Positions 20,012-28,791 are shown, numbered from the stretch's first letter. The stretch: DNA of 64,000 bases from Yoonia rosea (GCF_900156505.1 NZ_FTPR01000004.1:62001-126000), one strand, 5' to 3'. Numbers and translations: made by a program. Notes: generated by a model from the letters alone, not told the origin.

Positions 20012-20296
20012 TTACATGATGCCGAGGATGTCGCTTTCTTTCATGATCAGCAGCTCTTCGCCATCGATCTTGACCTCGGTGCCGGACCATTTGCCAAACA
20101 GCACTTTGTCGCCTGCCTTAACAGACATCGCAATCAGCTCGCCGCTGTCCTTGCGCGCACCTTCACCAACGCTGACGATTTCGCCTTCTGCTGGCTTTTC
20201 TTTTGCGTTCTCAGGAATGATGAGACCGCCTGCTGTCTTTTCGTCGCCTTCAATGCGACGGACCAGTACACGGTCGTGAAGTGGTTTAAATGCCAT
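20012..20296 (-). CDS. groS: Co-chaperonin GroES (Hsp10)
   Basis: The 94-residue protein starts [20 protein letters not shown] and has the mobile-loop and roof sequence of GroES, ending with [16 protein letters not shown]. It caps the GroEL ring. It is the first gene of groESL, 34 bases behind a CIRCE operator, so repression by HrcA and release on heat shock are expected. Confidence 0.98.
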   Translation of the reverse strand: MAFKPLHDRVLVRRIEGDEKTAGGLIIPENAKEKPAEGEIVSVGEGARKDSGELIAMSVKAGDKVLFGKWSGTEVKIDGEELLIMKESDILGIM

Positions 20297-20329
20297 CTCT
20301 GAACTTCTCCAGTTCGTGTTTCTCCCATG

Positions 20330-20356
20330 TTAGCACTCAACAGGGTCGAGTGATAA
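20330..20356. promoter_or_regulatory. CIRCE operator (HrcA site)
   Basis: TTAGCACTC, nine bases, then GAGTGATAA match the consensus TTAGCACTC-N9-GAGTGCTAA with one mismatch. It begins 34 bases upstream of the groES start codon and overlaps the expected transcription start, the standard place for HrcA repression. hrcA itself is not in the window. Confidence 0.93.
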
Positions 20357-20363
20357 CGATGCG

Positions 20364-20392
20364 TAGGTAAGGATCACATCAGTGTGAGTCAA
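20364..20392 (-). promoter_or_regulatory. Candidate sigma-70 promoter of groESL
   Basis: On the minus strand TTGACT is followed after 17 bases by TACCTA, and the CIRCE element begins just downstream. The -35 box is good and the -10 box is weak; a heat-shock sigma factor could use the same region. Confidence 0.45.
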
Positions 20393-20469
20393 CAGCACGC
20401 TGCATCGATTTTTCAGTTTTTTGAGATCGCCTCGCGCGCGTCATGTTGCGGCTTTGTTAGCACGGGTTT

Positions 20470-20538
20470 GCGCCGTGCGGGCACGGCGCGGTATGCGAGG
20501 GGTTTCACCCCTCGCGCTCCCCAGGATATTTCTGGGCC
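20470..20538. repeat. Triple-hairpin, REP-like intergenic element
   Basis: Three hairpins follow one another: GCGCCGTGC/GCACGGCGC (9 bp), GCGAGGGG/CCCCTCGC (8 bp) and CCCAG-gatattt-CTGGG. The last part (CCCCAGGATATTTCTGGGCC) resembles a motif that I recall as common between genes in Rhodobacteraceae, but I could not check this. The element lies between the groES promoter and the ccoS stop and contains no credible gene. Confidence 0.5.
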
Positions 20539-20565
20539 GGTAATTAGGAATGGTAGGTGTTACAG

Positions 20566-20724
20566 TCAGGGCTTGTGCGGGGTGTCATCGTCTTCGGACA
20601 GGATGCGCCAGGCATCGCCTTCCAGGTCCTCGTACTGGTCGTGGCGCAGGCTCCATAGGAAAGCAGCAAGGCCCACTCCACCCAAAAACAGCGAAACGGG
20701 GATCAGGACCACGAGGATGTTCAT
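20566..20724 (-). CDS. ccoS: cbb3 oxidase assembly protein CcoS
   Basis: This 52-residue protein is short but clear: one N-terminal membrane helix (ILVVLIPVSLFLGGVGLAAF), then WSLRHDQYEDLEGDAWRIL, the CcoS pattern with the typical QYEDLEGDA. CcoS is needed to put haem and copper cofactors into the cbb3 oxidase. The start overlaps the ccoI stop by four bases (20721-20724), so it is the last gene of a fully overlapped ccoGHIS operon. Confidence 0.93.
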   Translation of the reverse strand: MNILVVLIPVSLFLGGVGLAAFLWSLRHDQYEDLEGDAWRILSEDDDTPHKP

Positions 20725-22868
20725 AGCTTCCCTTTCAGACGCAATGCATTCAGCAGCACGGTGATCGAGGATGCCGACATCGCAATTGAGGCGATGAGCG
20801 GTGTCGCAAAGCCCGCCAGCGCGATTGGCACGGCGATAATATTGTAGAGTGTGGATAAAGCAAAGTTTTCCTTGATGCGCGCCCGCGCGGCGCGTGCCAC
20901 CAAGGGCAGTTCGATCAGCGGTGTCAGGCTGTCGTTGAGAAGAACAATGTCCGAAGCGGCGCGAGAGGCATCTGCTGCCGTTGCCGGTGACACCGATGCA
21001 TAGGCGGCAGCGAGCGCACCGGTATCGTTCAGACCGTCACCAACCATGAGGACTTTGGCGCCCCTGCTGGACAAATCGTTGATATAGGCGATCTTGTCTG
21101 CTGGCGTTGTTTCGGCTTGCCATGACGTGATGTGCAACATGCGTGCAATTCTGGCGGTTTCATCCGCATCATCGCCCGAGACCAGATGGATGGTAAGGCC
21201 TGCTTTTTGCCAGCCTTGCACCAGTGCTTGCGCCCCGTCGCGCAGTTCTGAGCGCAGGGTGATCTTTTGCGGCGTCCGGTCGCCAATTTTAATGTAGGTG
21301 CCTTTGCCAGCACCAAGCCACGCACCTGAGCCCAGTTGGACTGTTTGGCCTTGATAATGCGCACTGAGACCCTTGCCTGCGTGCTCCTGCTGGTCGCGCA
21401 GCTTGGCTGGCGTGACGCCTTGCAGGGACGCCGCGATGGCTTGTGAAACCGGGTGGGTCGCGTTCTGGGTCAGGGCGAGTGCGATGGATTGCGTTTCGGC
21501 ATCCAGCGTATCGCGTGCGGCTGCTGGCAAGGTCAGTGTACCGGTCTTGTCGAAAACCACGGTATCGACTTCGGCCAGACGTTCGAGGGCTGTGCCATCC
21601 TTGACAAGGAGCCCTGCGCGAAACAAACGTCCGGCAGCGGTTGTAGACACCGCAGGAACGGCCAGGCCCATGGCGCAGGGGCAGGTAATGATCAGCACGG
21701 CCACCGCAATATTCAACGACAGGCGGAAATCGCCGGAATAGAGCATCCACCCGGCAAAGGCGAAAAGCGCCAGCAAATGCACGACCGGTGCATAGAGTGC
21801 TGCGGCCTTGTCTGCGATGGCGGTATAGCGATTGCGGGTGGCTTCAGCTTCATCCACCATCGTGACCATCTTGCGCAGTGTCGTGTCCGCGCCGACGGTT
21901 GTTGCGCGGATAGTCAGCGGGCCGGTCATATTCACCTCACCGGCGGTGACGGTCGTGCCTGCGCTTGCGGTGCTGAGACGGCTTTCACCGGTCAGCAACG
22001 AGCGGTCGATCTGGCTGGTTCCTTCGGTGATCGTGCCATCAACGGGGATACGGCCGCCGGGCAAAACCTGTACCAAGTCCCCGATCGCGAGATCGGCAAA
22101 GTTGACCATCTGACGGACGCCATCGCGCACACGCATGACGCGGGGGACCTCGAGCGCGGAAAGCTGTGCTGCCGCAGAAGCTGCGGCCTTGCGGCTGCGG
22201 TGATCGAGGTAGCGGCCGATGAGCAGGAAGAACGTCAGCGTCACGGCAGCATCGAAGTAGGAATGACGCCCGCCATAGAGTGTCTCATAAAGCGAAATGC
22301 CGGACGCAAGAAGGATCGCCAGCGAAATCGGCACATCCATATTCAAACGATAGGCCTTCAATGACCGCCATCCGCTCTCAAAGAACGGCTGTGCGGAATA
22401 GAACAACGTCGGTATCGCAATGATCGCTGTGATCCAATGGAACATGTGCATTGTGGCACCGATGGCCCCCGACCAAACAGCCACCGACAGCAGCATGATG
22501 TTCATGTTGGCAAACCCCGAAACCGCAAGACGTGTCATCAGACCACGGCCATAGGTATCGGTTTCGGCACCCAACAGGCTTGTATCGAGAACACGGGCTT
22601 CGAACCCGGCCATTTCCAGCGTATCAATCAGGTCTTCCGGAGCGATCGGTTGGTCTGTACCGACTGTGACCCGCCGCATGCTGAGGTTGACGCGGGCATT
22701 CGCGACACCTTCCACATCGCGCAAAACTCGTTCGACGCCATTGATACAGGCGACACAATGGATGCCAGGCAGGGATAAAACGATTTGCGCTGTACCGTTC
22801 GAGGCCGCTTTTTCAAGCTGCCCCTCGGGAAGGCCGATGCAGGCCGGACAGAAGGTGGCGTCGCTCAT
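20721..22868 (-). CDS. ccoI: Copper-translocating P1-type ATPase CcoI
   Basis: The 715-residue pump has an N-terminal cysteine cluster (FCPACIG), a heavy-metal-associated domain with GIHCVACINGVE, and about eight membrane helices including the ion-path motif TCPCAMGLAVPA. The phosphorylation site is VFDKTGTLTLP and the hinge is VGDGLNDTGALAAA. In cbb3-containing bacteria this FixI/CcoI type exports copper for CuB assembly. ATG 22868 overlaps the ccoH stop by four bases; the longer frame to 22988 lies inside ccoH and is not used. Confidence 0.95.
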   Translation of the reverse strand: MSDATFCPACIGLPEGQLEKAASNGTAQIVLSLPGIHCVACINGVERVLRDVEGVANARVNLSMRRVTVGTDQPIAPEDLIDTLEMAGFEARVLDTSLLGAETDTYGRGLMTRLAVSGFANMNIMLLSVAVWSGAIGATMHMFHWITAIIAIPTLFYSAQPFFESGWRSLKAYRLNMDVPISLAILLASGISLYETLYGGRHSYFDAAVTLTFFLLIGRYLDHRSRKAAASAAAQLSALEVPRVMRVRDGVRQMVNFADLAIGDLVQVLPGGRIPVDGTITEGTSQIDRSLLTGESRLSTASAGTTVTAGEVNMTGPLTIRATTVGADTTLRKMVTMVDEAEATRNRYTAIADKAAALYAPVVHLLALFAFAGWMLYSGDFRLSLNIAVAVLIITCPCAMGLAVPAVSTTAAGRLFRAGLLVKDGTALERLAEVDTVVFDKTGTLTLPAAARDTLDAETQSIALALTQNATHPVSQAIAASLQGVTPAKLRDQQEHAGKGLSAHYQGQTVQLGSGAWLGAGKGTYIKIGDRTPQKITLRSELRDGAQALVQGWQKAGLTIHLVSGDDADETARIARMLHITSWQAETTPADKIAYINDLSSRGAKVLMVGDGLNDTGALAAAYASVSPATAADASRAASDIVLLNDSLTPLIELPLVARAARARIKENFALSTLYNIIAVPIALAGFATPLIASIAMSASSITVLLNALRLKGKL

Positions 22869-23317
22869 TTTGCGGTGATCGGGAAACGACGGCGGAATTT
22901 TGTCCCGTCCGGCGCGATCAGTTCCAGACGCAGGTTCCAATAGCCTTCTGTCATGGAGACAGGCGCGGTGTATTGCGTCCCCGTCCACGTGAATTCCGGC
23001 ACGGTATCCATACTCACGTTCGTTGCTTGCCCGAGAATGGCGCGCGTGATTTCTGCCTGCAGGGGGGCGCCGCGATGATCAAGGATATCCACAGTCAGTA
23101 CACCGCCTGTAATATCGGCACTGACATCCCAGTTGAGCGCATTTTGCGCTGCGCGATCCGCTTGAAAGGTCTGACTGACGGCATAGGAGTTCCGCGCCTC
23201 AAGCCCCGGAAACGTGGCAATCGCGTTCCATGCCAGTGTCAGGTTCACGGCGATGATAATTCCAAAACCGCCGACCATAAGGGCCAGCATGTGCCATCCG
23301 GTAAATTCGCGGGTCAT
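22865..23317 (-). CDS. ccoH: cbb3 oxidase assembly protein CcoH/FixH
   Basis: The 150-residue protein has one N-terminal membrane helix (HMLALMVGGFGIIIAVNLTL) and a periplasmic FixH domain with LEARNSYAVSQTFQADRAAQ and a beta-rich tail. FixH/CcoH stays with the oxidase during assembly. It overlaps ccoG at its start and ccoI at its end, four bases each, which indicates tight translational coupling. Confidence 0.93.
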   Translation of the reverse strand: MTREFTGWHMLALMVGGFGIIIAVNLTLAWNAIATFPGLEARNSYAVSQTFQADRAAQNALNWDVSADITGGVLTVDILDHRGAPLQAEITRAILGQATNVSMDTVPEFTWTGTQYTAPVSMTEGYWNLRLELIAPDGTKFRRRFPITAK

Positions 23318-24729
23318 TGTGGGGCTCTCCCATTAAAGATTGCGTCTTTGTAGGCGCGTTCGCCTGAGGCTTCATCCTCGACCCAGAAGCGCAGATCGAC
23401 GCGATCCATGCCGGAGGCGGGGTCAATCGGGCGGGCCGAGACATAGACGCGTTGCAGAAAGGTTTCGTTAGCAGGCACGACGATGGTTCTTTGCGAGGTG
23501 CCTTCCAGTTCGATGCGCAGAATTTCATCCGACGTCAGCGAGAGGCGGAATGTCCGGTCCTCGCCATGTTTGTTCAGCAAGCGGATGTCATAGATGTTGC
23601 GCACTGTGCCATCAGAGAGGGTCACGAAGGTCGGGTTACGTACCGGCGCCACTGTCATTTCGATATCGGCGCGGATGAAGAGCGCAAAGACCAGACCGAC
23701 GCCAATCGCGGCCCACATGGTCGTGTAAAGGATCGTGCGGAAGCGGAACACATGCTGCCACAGCTTCTTTGCGGGTTTGCCCTTGGCCTCTTCTTCTTGG
23801 TCAGAGAGCGCAAGATAGTCGATCAAACCGCGCGGTTTGCCGATCCGGTCCATGACGTCATCGCAGGCGTCAATACACAGTGCGCAGGTGATGCACTCCA
23901 TCTGCTGGCCATCGCGGATATCGATGCCAGCGGGGCAGACGTTCACGCAGGCCATGCAGTCGATGCAGTCACCTGCACCTTCGATGCGTTTCTTGCCACG
24001 TGGTTCGCCGCGCCATTCACGGTAGGCAACAGTCAGCGTTTCGGGGTCCATCATCGCGGCCTGAATACGTGGCCAGGGGCACATGTAGTTGCAGACCTGT
24101 TCGCGCATGAAGCCGCCAAAGACAAAGGTGGTGGCGGTCAGCACACCGATGGTGATCCATGCAATGGGCGGTGCGGTGAAATTCGCAAGGCTGGCGGCCA
24201 AAGTGGGTGCGTCGGCAAAATAAAACACCCATGCGCCGCCTGTCGCCAAGGCAATCAAGAGCCACACTGTCCATTTCGTGATACGTAGGCGGGCTTTGTG
24301 AAGGCTCCAATCGGCGTTCCACAGGCGCACCCGCGCATTGCGGTCGCCCTCGATCCAGCGTTCAACAAGGATGAAAAGATCGGTCCAGACAGTTTGCGGG
24401 CAGGTATAGCCACACCAGACGCGGCCGAGTGCCGAAGTGAAGAGAAAAAGGCCTAGGCCTGCCATGATCAAAAGGCCCGCGACGAAATAGAATTCATGGG
24501 GCCATATTTCGATCCAGAAGAAATAAAAGCGGCGGTTGGCCATGTCGATCAGAACGGCTTGGTCGGGCAGGTTCGGGCCACGGTCCCAGCGGATCCATGG
24601 CGTCAGATAGTAGATGCCCAAGGTCACGGCCATGACCCACCACTTGAGGTTCCGGTAAAAGCCTTTGACGCGGCGCGGAAAAATAGGTTCGCGCGCGGCG
24701 TAAAGCGGTTGGTTCTCGGAAGAGGACAT
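23314..24729 (-). CDS. ccoG: CcoG/FixG/RdxA, membrane-bound ferredoxin-like assembly factor
   Basis: The 471-residue protein has about five membrane helices and two 4Fe-4S clusters in the middle (CIDCMACVNVCPAGIDI, then CITCALCIDACD), with a further cysteine pair in GYTCPQTVW. The C-terminal part is a periplasmic Ig-like domain. CcoG proteins reduce copper(II) for CcoN assembly. It is the first gene of ccoGHIS and has a perfect FNR box 65 bases upstream. Confidence 0.96.
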   Translation of the reverse strand: MSSSENQPLYAAREPIFPRRVKGFYRNLKWWVMAVTLGIYYLTPWIRWDRGPNLPDQAVLIDMANRRFYFFWIEIWPHEFYFVAGLLIMAGLGLFLFTSALGRVWCGYTCPQTVWTDLFILVERWIEGDRNARVRLWNADWSLHKARLRITKWTVWLLIALATGGAWVFYFADAPTLAASLANFTAPPIAWITIGVLTATTFVFGGFMREQVCNYMCPWPRIQAAMMDPETLTVAYREWRGEPRGKKRIEGAGDCIDCMACVNVCPAGIDIRDGQQMECITCALCIDACDDVMDRIGKPRGLIDYLALSDQEEEAKGKPAKKLWQHVFRFRTILYTTMWAAIGVGLVFALFIRADIEMTVAPVRNPTFVTLSDGTVRNIYDIRLLNKHGEDRTFRLSLTSDEILRIELEGTSQRTIVVPANETFLQRVYVSARPIDPASGMDRVDLRFWVEDEASGERAYKDAIFNGRAPQ

Positions 24730-24793
24730 AGGTGACCTGCAGGTTTAAGTTCTGTTCGCAGGTCCGGTTCTAAGGTGTGGGCGGGGATTATCT

Positions 24794-24807
24794 TTGATGT
24801 GGATCAA
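24794..24807. promoter_or_regulatory. FNR/FnrL box upstream of ccoG
   Basis: TTGATGTGGATCAA is a perfect TTGAT-N4-ATCAA site 65 bases before the ccoG start codon. It places the assembly operon under the same low-oxygen control as ccoNOQP, although the two operons are separated here. Confidence 0.83.
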
Positions 24808-24887
24808 GGAGGCACAGGTCGTGCCTGCGGTGCGCTGTCGCATGCGTTAGTGCAATGAAGGCTGCGCAAGAACGCGTCCGCAGTCGT

Positions 24888-26036
24888 TTAAGCAGAGGTG
24901 TTCGACCCTGCTGATCCGCCAAAAAGCGGCTTTTGATTGGCTTGATGTCGCAAGGCCAGCTTGCGCATCAGTTTTCCTTGTTCCGGAATGTAGCGCGCGG
25001 CGTGCGCCGCGAAATCTGGATCGCAGCACTCCGGGAAAAGGTCTTTGATTTCCTGACGAGCCTCGGGTGAAACAGCCTTGAGAGCTTCGGGGCCGGTAAA
25101 GAGGCTTTCGGTCGGTGCGCCATTTGACCAGACGATTTCATGCGCATCAAACAGGAAGTGAAAATATGTCACGCCACCTGTCGTGTCGTCGATAACGTCG
25201 ATCCCATCCAGCGCAACGAGTTTGTTTGCGGGGATCAACACATCTGCGCAATCAAACATCCGCAGAGCGATGATTGAAGAAACAAGAACGCGGTGCTGGG
25301 GCGATACAATCAAGTCTTGTCGGGGATATCCCGCACCCAATGCATCCGCGCGGATCAGGATCGGTTTCAACCGCTCCTTTGCGTTAAGCTGGTCTGAACT
25401 GAGACTGCATGCGCCAATCCAGCGGATGGGTTGATGCCCGTGGTCGTACGTGAGCACCAGATCACCAACCTTCAGCTTTTCCACTGGGATTTGCCCGTCT
25501 GCGGTTTCAATCAGTGTTCCTGCGGTAAAGCATGGCACGTCGACAAACTCGCCGCTGGCGTTTGTGGGGCCCGTTATCTCTTGGTTGACAACGATCGTAT
25601 TCGTGCCGGTGTCGTTCCATGCGGCGTCAATCGCCGCTGTGTTCACTGTCAAACCGTTGAAGAGTTCGAGCGGTTCAAGTGCTCCGCCAGTGGCCCGCGC
25701 CCCAAAGAGTTCAACAGTGCCGTCGGGATTGATCACCAAGCGGACCAGGGGTGTGCCGTCAACTGTGCCCAATTGCCAGATTTCAGGGATGCGATCACTG
25801 CCGACATTCGATCCGTAAGTGCGGCCGTCGGTAAAGCGGATCGTCTGCCCTTCAGTAGAGTTTCCCTGAAATTCGACCTCGTTTGGCGCGCCAGCGGGGC
25901 CACCAACAAACAGATCAACTCCGTTGACTTGAACACTGAAACTGTTGTCGAGCGTCGCAAAGTCGATGATCAGGCCGCCGTTAGGCGTTTCGTCAACGAA
26001 GGTTGCCGTCTCACTGACTATGTTGAAATCTGGCAC
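24888..26036 (-). CDS. Hint-domain (hedgehog/intein-type) protein
   Basis: The 382-residue protein has two parts. Residues 1-165 are beta-rich, acidic and glycine-rich with no recognised domain and no classical signal peptide. From Cys169 a Hint domain starts with CFTAGTLIETADGQIPVEKL, then KVGDLVLTYDHGHQPIRWIG, and DLIVSPQHRVLVSS with the histidine of block B. It ends after HEIVWSNGAPTESLFTG, with about 60 more residues. This matches the Hint_2 type common in roseobacters. The cysteine could make an N-to-S acyl shift and cut the chain after residue 168. The natural substrate and fate are unknown. Confidence 0.85.
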   Translation of the reverse strand: MPDFNIVSETATFVDETPNGGLIIDFATLDNSFSVQVNGVDLFVGGPAGAPNEVEFQGNSTEGQTIRFTDGRTYGSNVGSDRIPEIWQLGTVDGTPLVRLVINPDGTVELFGARATGGALEPLELFNGLTVNTAAIDAAWNDTGTNTIVVNQEITGPTNASGEFVDVPCFTAGTLIETADGQIPVEKLKVGDLVLTYDHGHQPIRWIGACSLSSDQLNAKERLKPILIRADALGAGYPRQDLIVSPQHRVLVSSIIALRMFDCADVLIPANKLVALDGIDVIDDTTGGVTYFHFLFDAHEIVWSNGAPTESLFTGPEALKAVSPEARQEIKDLFPECCDPDFAAHAARYIPEQGKLMRKLALRHQANQKPLFGGSAGSNTSA

Positions 26037-26346
26037 TGTTGGTCATTGATCCTGATGAGATGAGCGCAACCTAAAGCATAACGTGCTGACCGTTAAGAGA
26101 AATTTGCACAAAGGTGTGGATTAACCGAAACGACCAATAATCGTTAACTTCCGTTGCTCAGTTCGGCCCATTGAAAATACCGGAAATCGCCGGTTCCCAT
26201 CTTCAAAAAACCTTCTGAAAGTGCGCCATCACGGCCTGACACTCCGTCATAGTCACCTGTTCGAAGGGGTACAGCAATGACCGTGAACGCGACGGGGCGG
26301 CCCACACAATGTCGCCGCCTCCGTTTGTTTCACGTTTCTTGGCTGT
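26037..26346. other. 310-bp intergenic stretch, no gene seen
   Basis: This lies between the autotransporter stop and the Hint-protein start on the minus strand. It holds three scattered TTAA half-sites, an imperfect hairpin (TTGAAAAT...ATCTTCAA around ACCGG/CCGGT, about 26171-26206) and a GGCGGC/GCCGCC stem (26296-26319) without a T run. The hairpins may end autotransporter transcription and the rest should hold the promoter of the Hint gene. No credible ORF is present. Confidence 0.5.
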
Positions 26347-28704
26347 TTAGAACTGAACGTTCATCCCAAACTGAATGCCGTGTCTTTCATACGTGTCGCC
26401 AAAGGCGCCGCCATAGCCCGCTTCGATCCGGATATCGCGTGCGGTACTGGATGAAATCAGGCTCTGGAACCCGAGGTTGACTTCAACAAAGTCGTCATCA
26501 CGTCCTGCGATCGGGAAGGATGCGGTCGGCAACCCGTCAAAGCCGCTTTCGATGAGCAGATCATCACTGGATAATGTGTTGTAGGCAACACTACCGGTCA
26601 GCTTGTTCTGCCCCGATGCACTTGGCATGTCATATTCGCCCTTCAGGCCGATTGACCCCATGAACGTGCTGCCGGACTGCTCTTCGAGCGTCAGGTTGAA
26701 CGCACCTGCGCCGGTCTCTGTGAAGCCATCAACGGTGACATTGTAGAAAGAGATTGATGCCATCGGGCCTACTGCGAACCCGCCCACGTCACGCAGATAG
26801 CTTGCCTGAAGCGCGCCAAAGGTTTGCGATCCGTCTGTCCGGCCGGTGGCGGTTTGGTCCAACACATTGCGTGTGCTGTCGTAGGTCGCATCCTGATACC
26901 CGAAAAGGGCCTTGAAGCGCGCGCCGGTCGCCATGTTCGCACGCGCAAAACCGATGAAGGACACGCCCGTTGTTTCAACGTCACCAAGCCCGTCAGCAGC
27001 TTCAGCTGTGGCCGATGTACCGCCCACTGCGATGCCGACCGAAGCATTCGCACTCACGCGGTTTTCAACGCCAACAGTGAACGATGATGCGTCGACGTCA
27101 TAGCCGATCGACCCCGAAGTCGGATCATAGGTCGCAGCCGATCCACCCAGCGACGCAAGGCCATAAAGATTGCCGCCCATGAGCCAGGATTGTGCGCCTC
27201 CGCCTTGCGAGACACCGGCTGGGCTGCCACCGTCAATCGGGGCCAGGCCGGTAATTGCATCAACATGACCACGTGCTGCTTCATAGCTCATCGCGGTATA
27301 GGCGGGCGCAATGGTGAAGCCCGTGCTGGTCAGAGCGGCGGCTTGCTCGGTTGGTTCCAGTGCGAGGATTGCTGCGATGGCGTCCTCATATGCTTCTGCA
27401 TTGCCGACGTCCCAGTAAGGCACATTCGCCGCTGCATCGAGATACCCGGCCAGCTTGAACTGATAGTCGGACTGGGCCTCAGTCACGATCGGGACAAATT
27501 CCGGCACCCAGCGCAAGGTGAATTCTCCGTCCTCGATCGTGCCAATGGTAATGTCGTAATTCAGGTTTGCATTGCGCAAATCCTCAATCGGATCGACTGC
27601 AAACAGTCCGTTCGCTTCTGCCGCGGCGACAATAGCATCAGGCACGACACCGGATGCATAATCCAGATCGTCTACTTCGACGCCGAGGGTTGCGGCCAAG
27701 TCTGCCAGACGTTCAGGCAACAGAACGGGTGGTTCAACGCTTCCCGGAAGGTCGTCGGGGACTTCCGTAAGAGCGAGGTTTCCGTAGTTCCATTCGCCAT
27801 CCGCGATATTGTACCACGCGATCAGAGCAGATTCGTCATCGGGATTGTCGTTGTCGTCCCAGAACAAGCCATCAGGCACCATGGTATTGTCGAGGAAGAA
27901 ATCGCCGAATGCTGCTGTGTAGTCGCTATTTGTAAACGCCGCGTCCGCACCGCTGGCTGTTCCAAAGGCAAGAATGTCTGCACTGAAATCTGAGGTAAAG
28001 CCTGCGCGGCTGTCGGAGAAGAACCCGATATCTCCCTCATTCCCGCCTTCGCCGAACAGGCCATCGACCAACCGTCCGCCAAGGCCGATTTCAGTGGCCG
28101 CAAGGTTGAACAGAACTGCATTTGCGGGGTCCGACGGGTCCATCAGCACACCATCTGCATCCCTCAACTCAAGCGAAAAGCCGGTGATCCGTGCGCCCGT
28201 GAAGTTCGAGACCTTGCCAAATGTGAAATAGTCGACCGAAGACGTATCAACCAGATTATTCTCTTCATCGAAGTATGGATCGCTGTTGGTCTGGAAGGTC
28301 ATCTCGAACGGGTCAGGGCCGGTCAGCCATGTCTTGATCCGCTTGCCCGAACCAGGGGCGGAATCGCAGTAAATCTCCGGATTGTTGGCCATCAGGCAAT
28401 TCACGACATCGCCGCGCGATTCAATATCCTCATTGGAGTCGGAGAAATCCGTGATGATGATTTCAAAGGGATCCAAGTAAAGAAATTCGCCAGAGTTCTC
28501 GGGGTCGTCAACCCGCGTGCGTGTAAACGTTACGGCCTTGACGCCCGGTGCCAGAACACCTTCTGCAGGGTCCGAAAAAACCAGGCCATCACCTGATGTA
28601 CCGATCAATAAATTTCCATCAAGCGTGTCGGCCCAAGCATGTGTACAGGCCAGCGTGAGTGCTGCGACAGATCCCGCGGTGATAAACCGTGTCTTTTGTT
28701 TCAT
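26347..28704 (-). CDS. Autotransporter-type outer-membrane protein
   Basis: The 785-residue protein has a signal peptide (residues 1-25, ending THAWA) and an acidic passenger of about 500 residues with few cysteines (a pair near NCLMANNPEIYCDSAPGSG). A C-terminal beta-barrel of about 270 residues alternates polar and hydrophobic residues and ends in phenylalanine (GIQFGMNVQF), the outer-membrane insertion signal. The barrel fits the classical type V autotransporter domain. The passenger is not made of obvious repeats and recalls surface-anchored choice-of-anchor proteins, but this is tentative. It probably displays or releases the passenger at the cell surface. Confidence 0.82.
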   Translation of the reverse strand: MKQKTRFITAGSVAALTLACTHAWADTLDGNLLIGTSGDGLVFSDPAEGVLAPGVKAVTFTRTRVDDPENSGEFLYLDPFEIIITDFSDSNEDIESRGDVVNCLMANNPEIYCDSAPGSGKRIKTWLTGPDPFEMTFQTNSDPYFDEENNLVDTSSVDYFTFGKVSNFTGARITGFSLELRDADGVLMDPSDPANAVLFNLAATEIGLGGRLVDGLFGEGGNEGDIGFFSDSRAGFTSDFSADILAFGTASGADAAFTNSDYTAAFGDFFLDNTMVPDGLFWDDNDNPDDESALIAWYNIADGEWNYGNLALTEVPDDLPGSVEPPVLLPERLADLAATLGVEVDDLDYASGVVPDAIVAAAEANGLFAVDPIEDLRNANLNYDITIGTIEDGEFTLRWVPEFVPIVTEAQSDYQFKLAGYLDAAANVPYWDVGNAEAYEDAIAAILALEPTEQAAALTSTGFTIAPAYTAMSYEAARGHVDAITGLAPIDGGSPAGVSQGGGAQSWLMGGNLYGLASLGGSAATYDPTSGSIGYDVDASSFTVGVENRVSANASVGIAVGGTSATAEAADGLGDVETTGVSFIGFARANMATGARFKALFGYQDATYDSTRNVLDQTATGRTDGSQTFGALQASYLRDVGGFAVGPMASISFYNVTVDGFTETGAGAFNLTLEEQSGSTFMGSIGLKGEYDMPSASGQNKLTGSVAYNTLSSDDLLIESGFDGLPTASFPIAGRDDDFVEVNLGFQSLISSSTARDIRIEAGYGGAFGDTYERHGIQFGMNVQF

Positions 28705-28791
28705 CTCGAATTCCCCTAACTCTCTAAGTGTTTCCTACACATTCCATAAACGGAATGTCTTACGAGGTAGCGGTGTCGTGGGGGGTAACCA

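Noticed and set aside
25530..25532. Cys169 as the first residue of a splicing intein
   Set aside because: There is no C-terminal His-Asn followed by Cys/Ser/Thr and no host protein sequence after the domain, so hedgehog-like cleavage is more likely than splicing.
26046..26058. TTGATCCTGATGA near the Hint-protein start
   Set aside because: The right half has two mismatches and it lies within ten bases of the start codon, too close for an activator site.
26296..26319. GGCGGC/GCCGCC hairpin after the autotransporter as a terminator
   Set aside because: The stem is only six base pairs with a 12-base loop and has no T tract in the reading direction.
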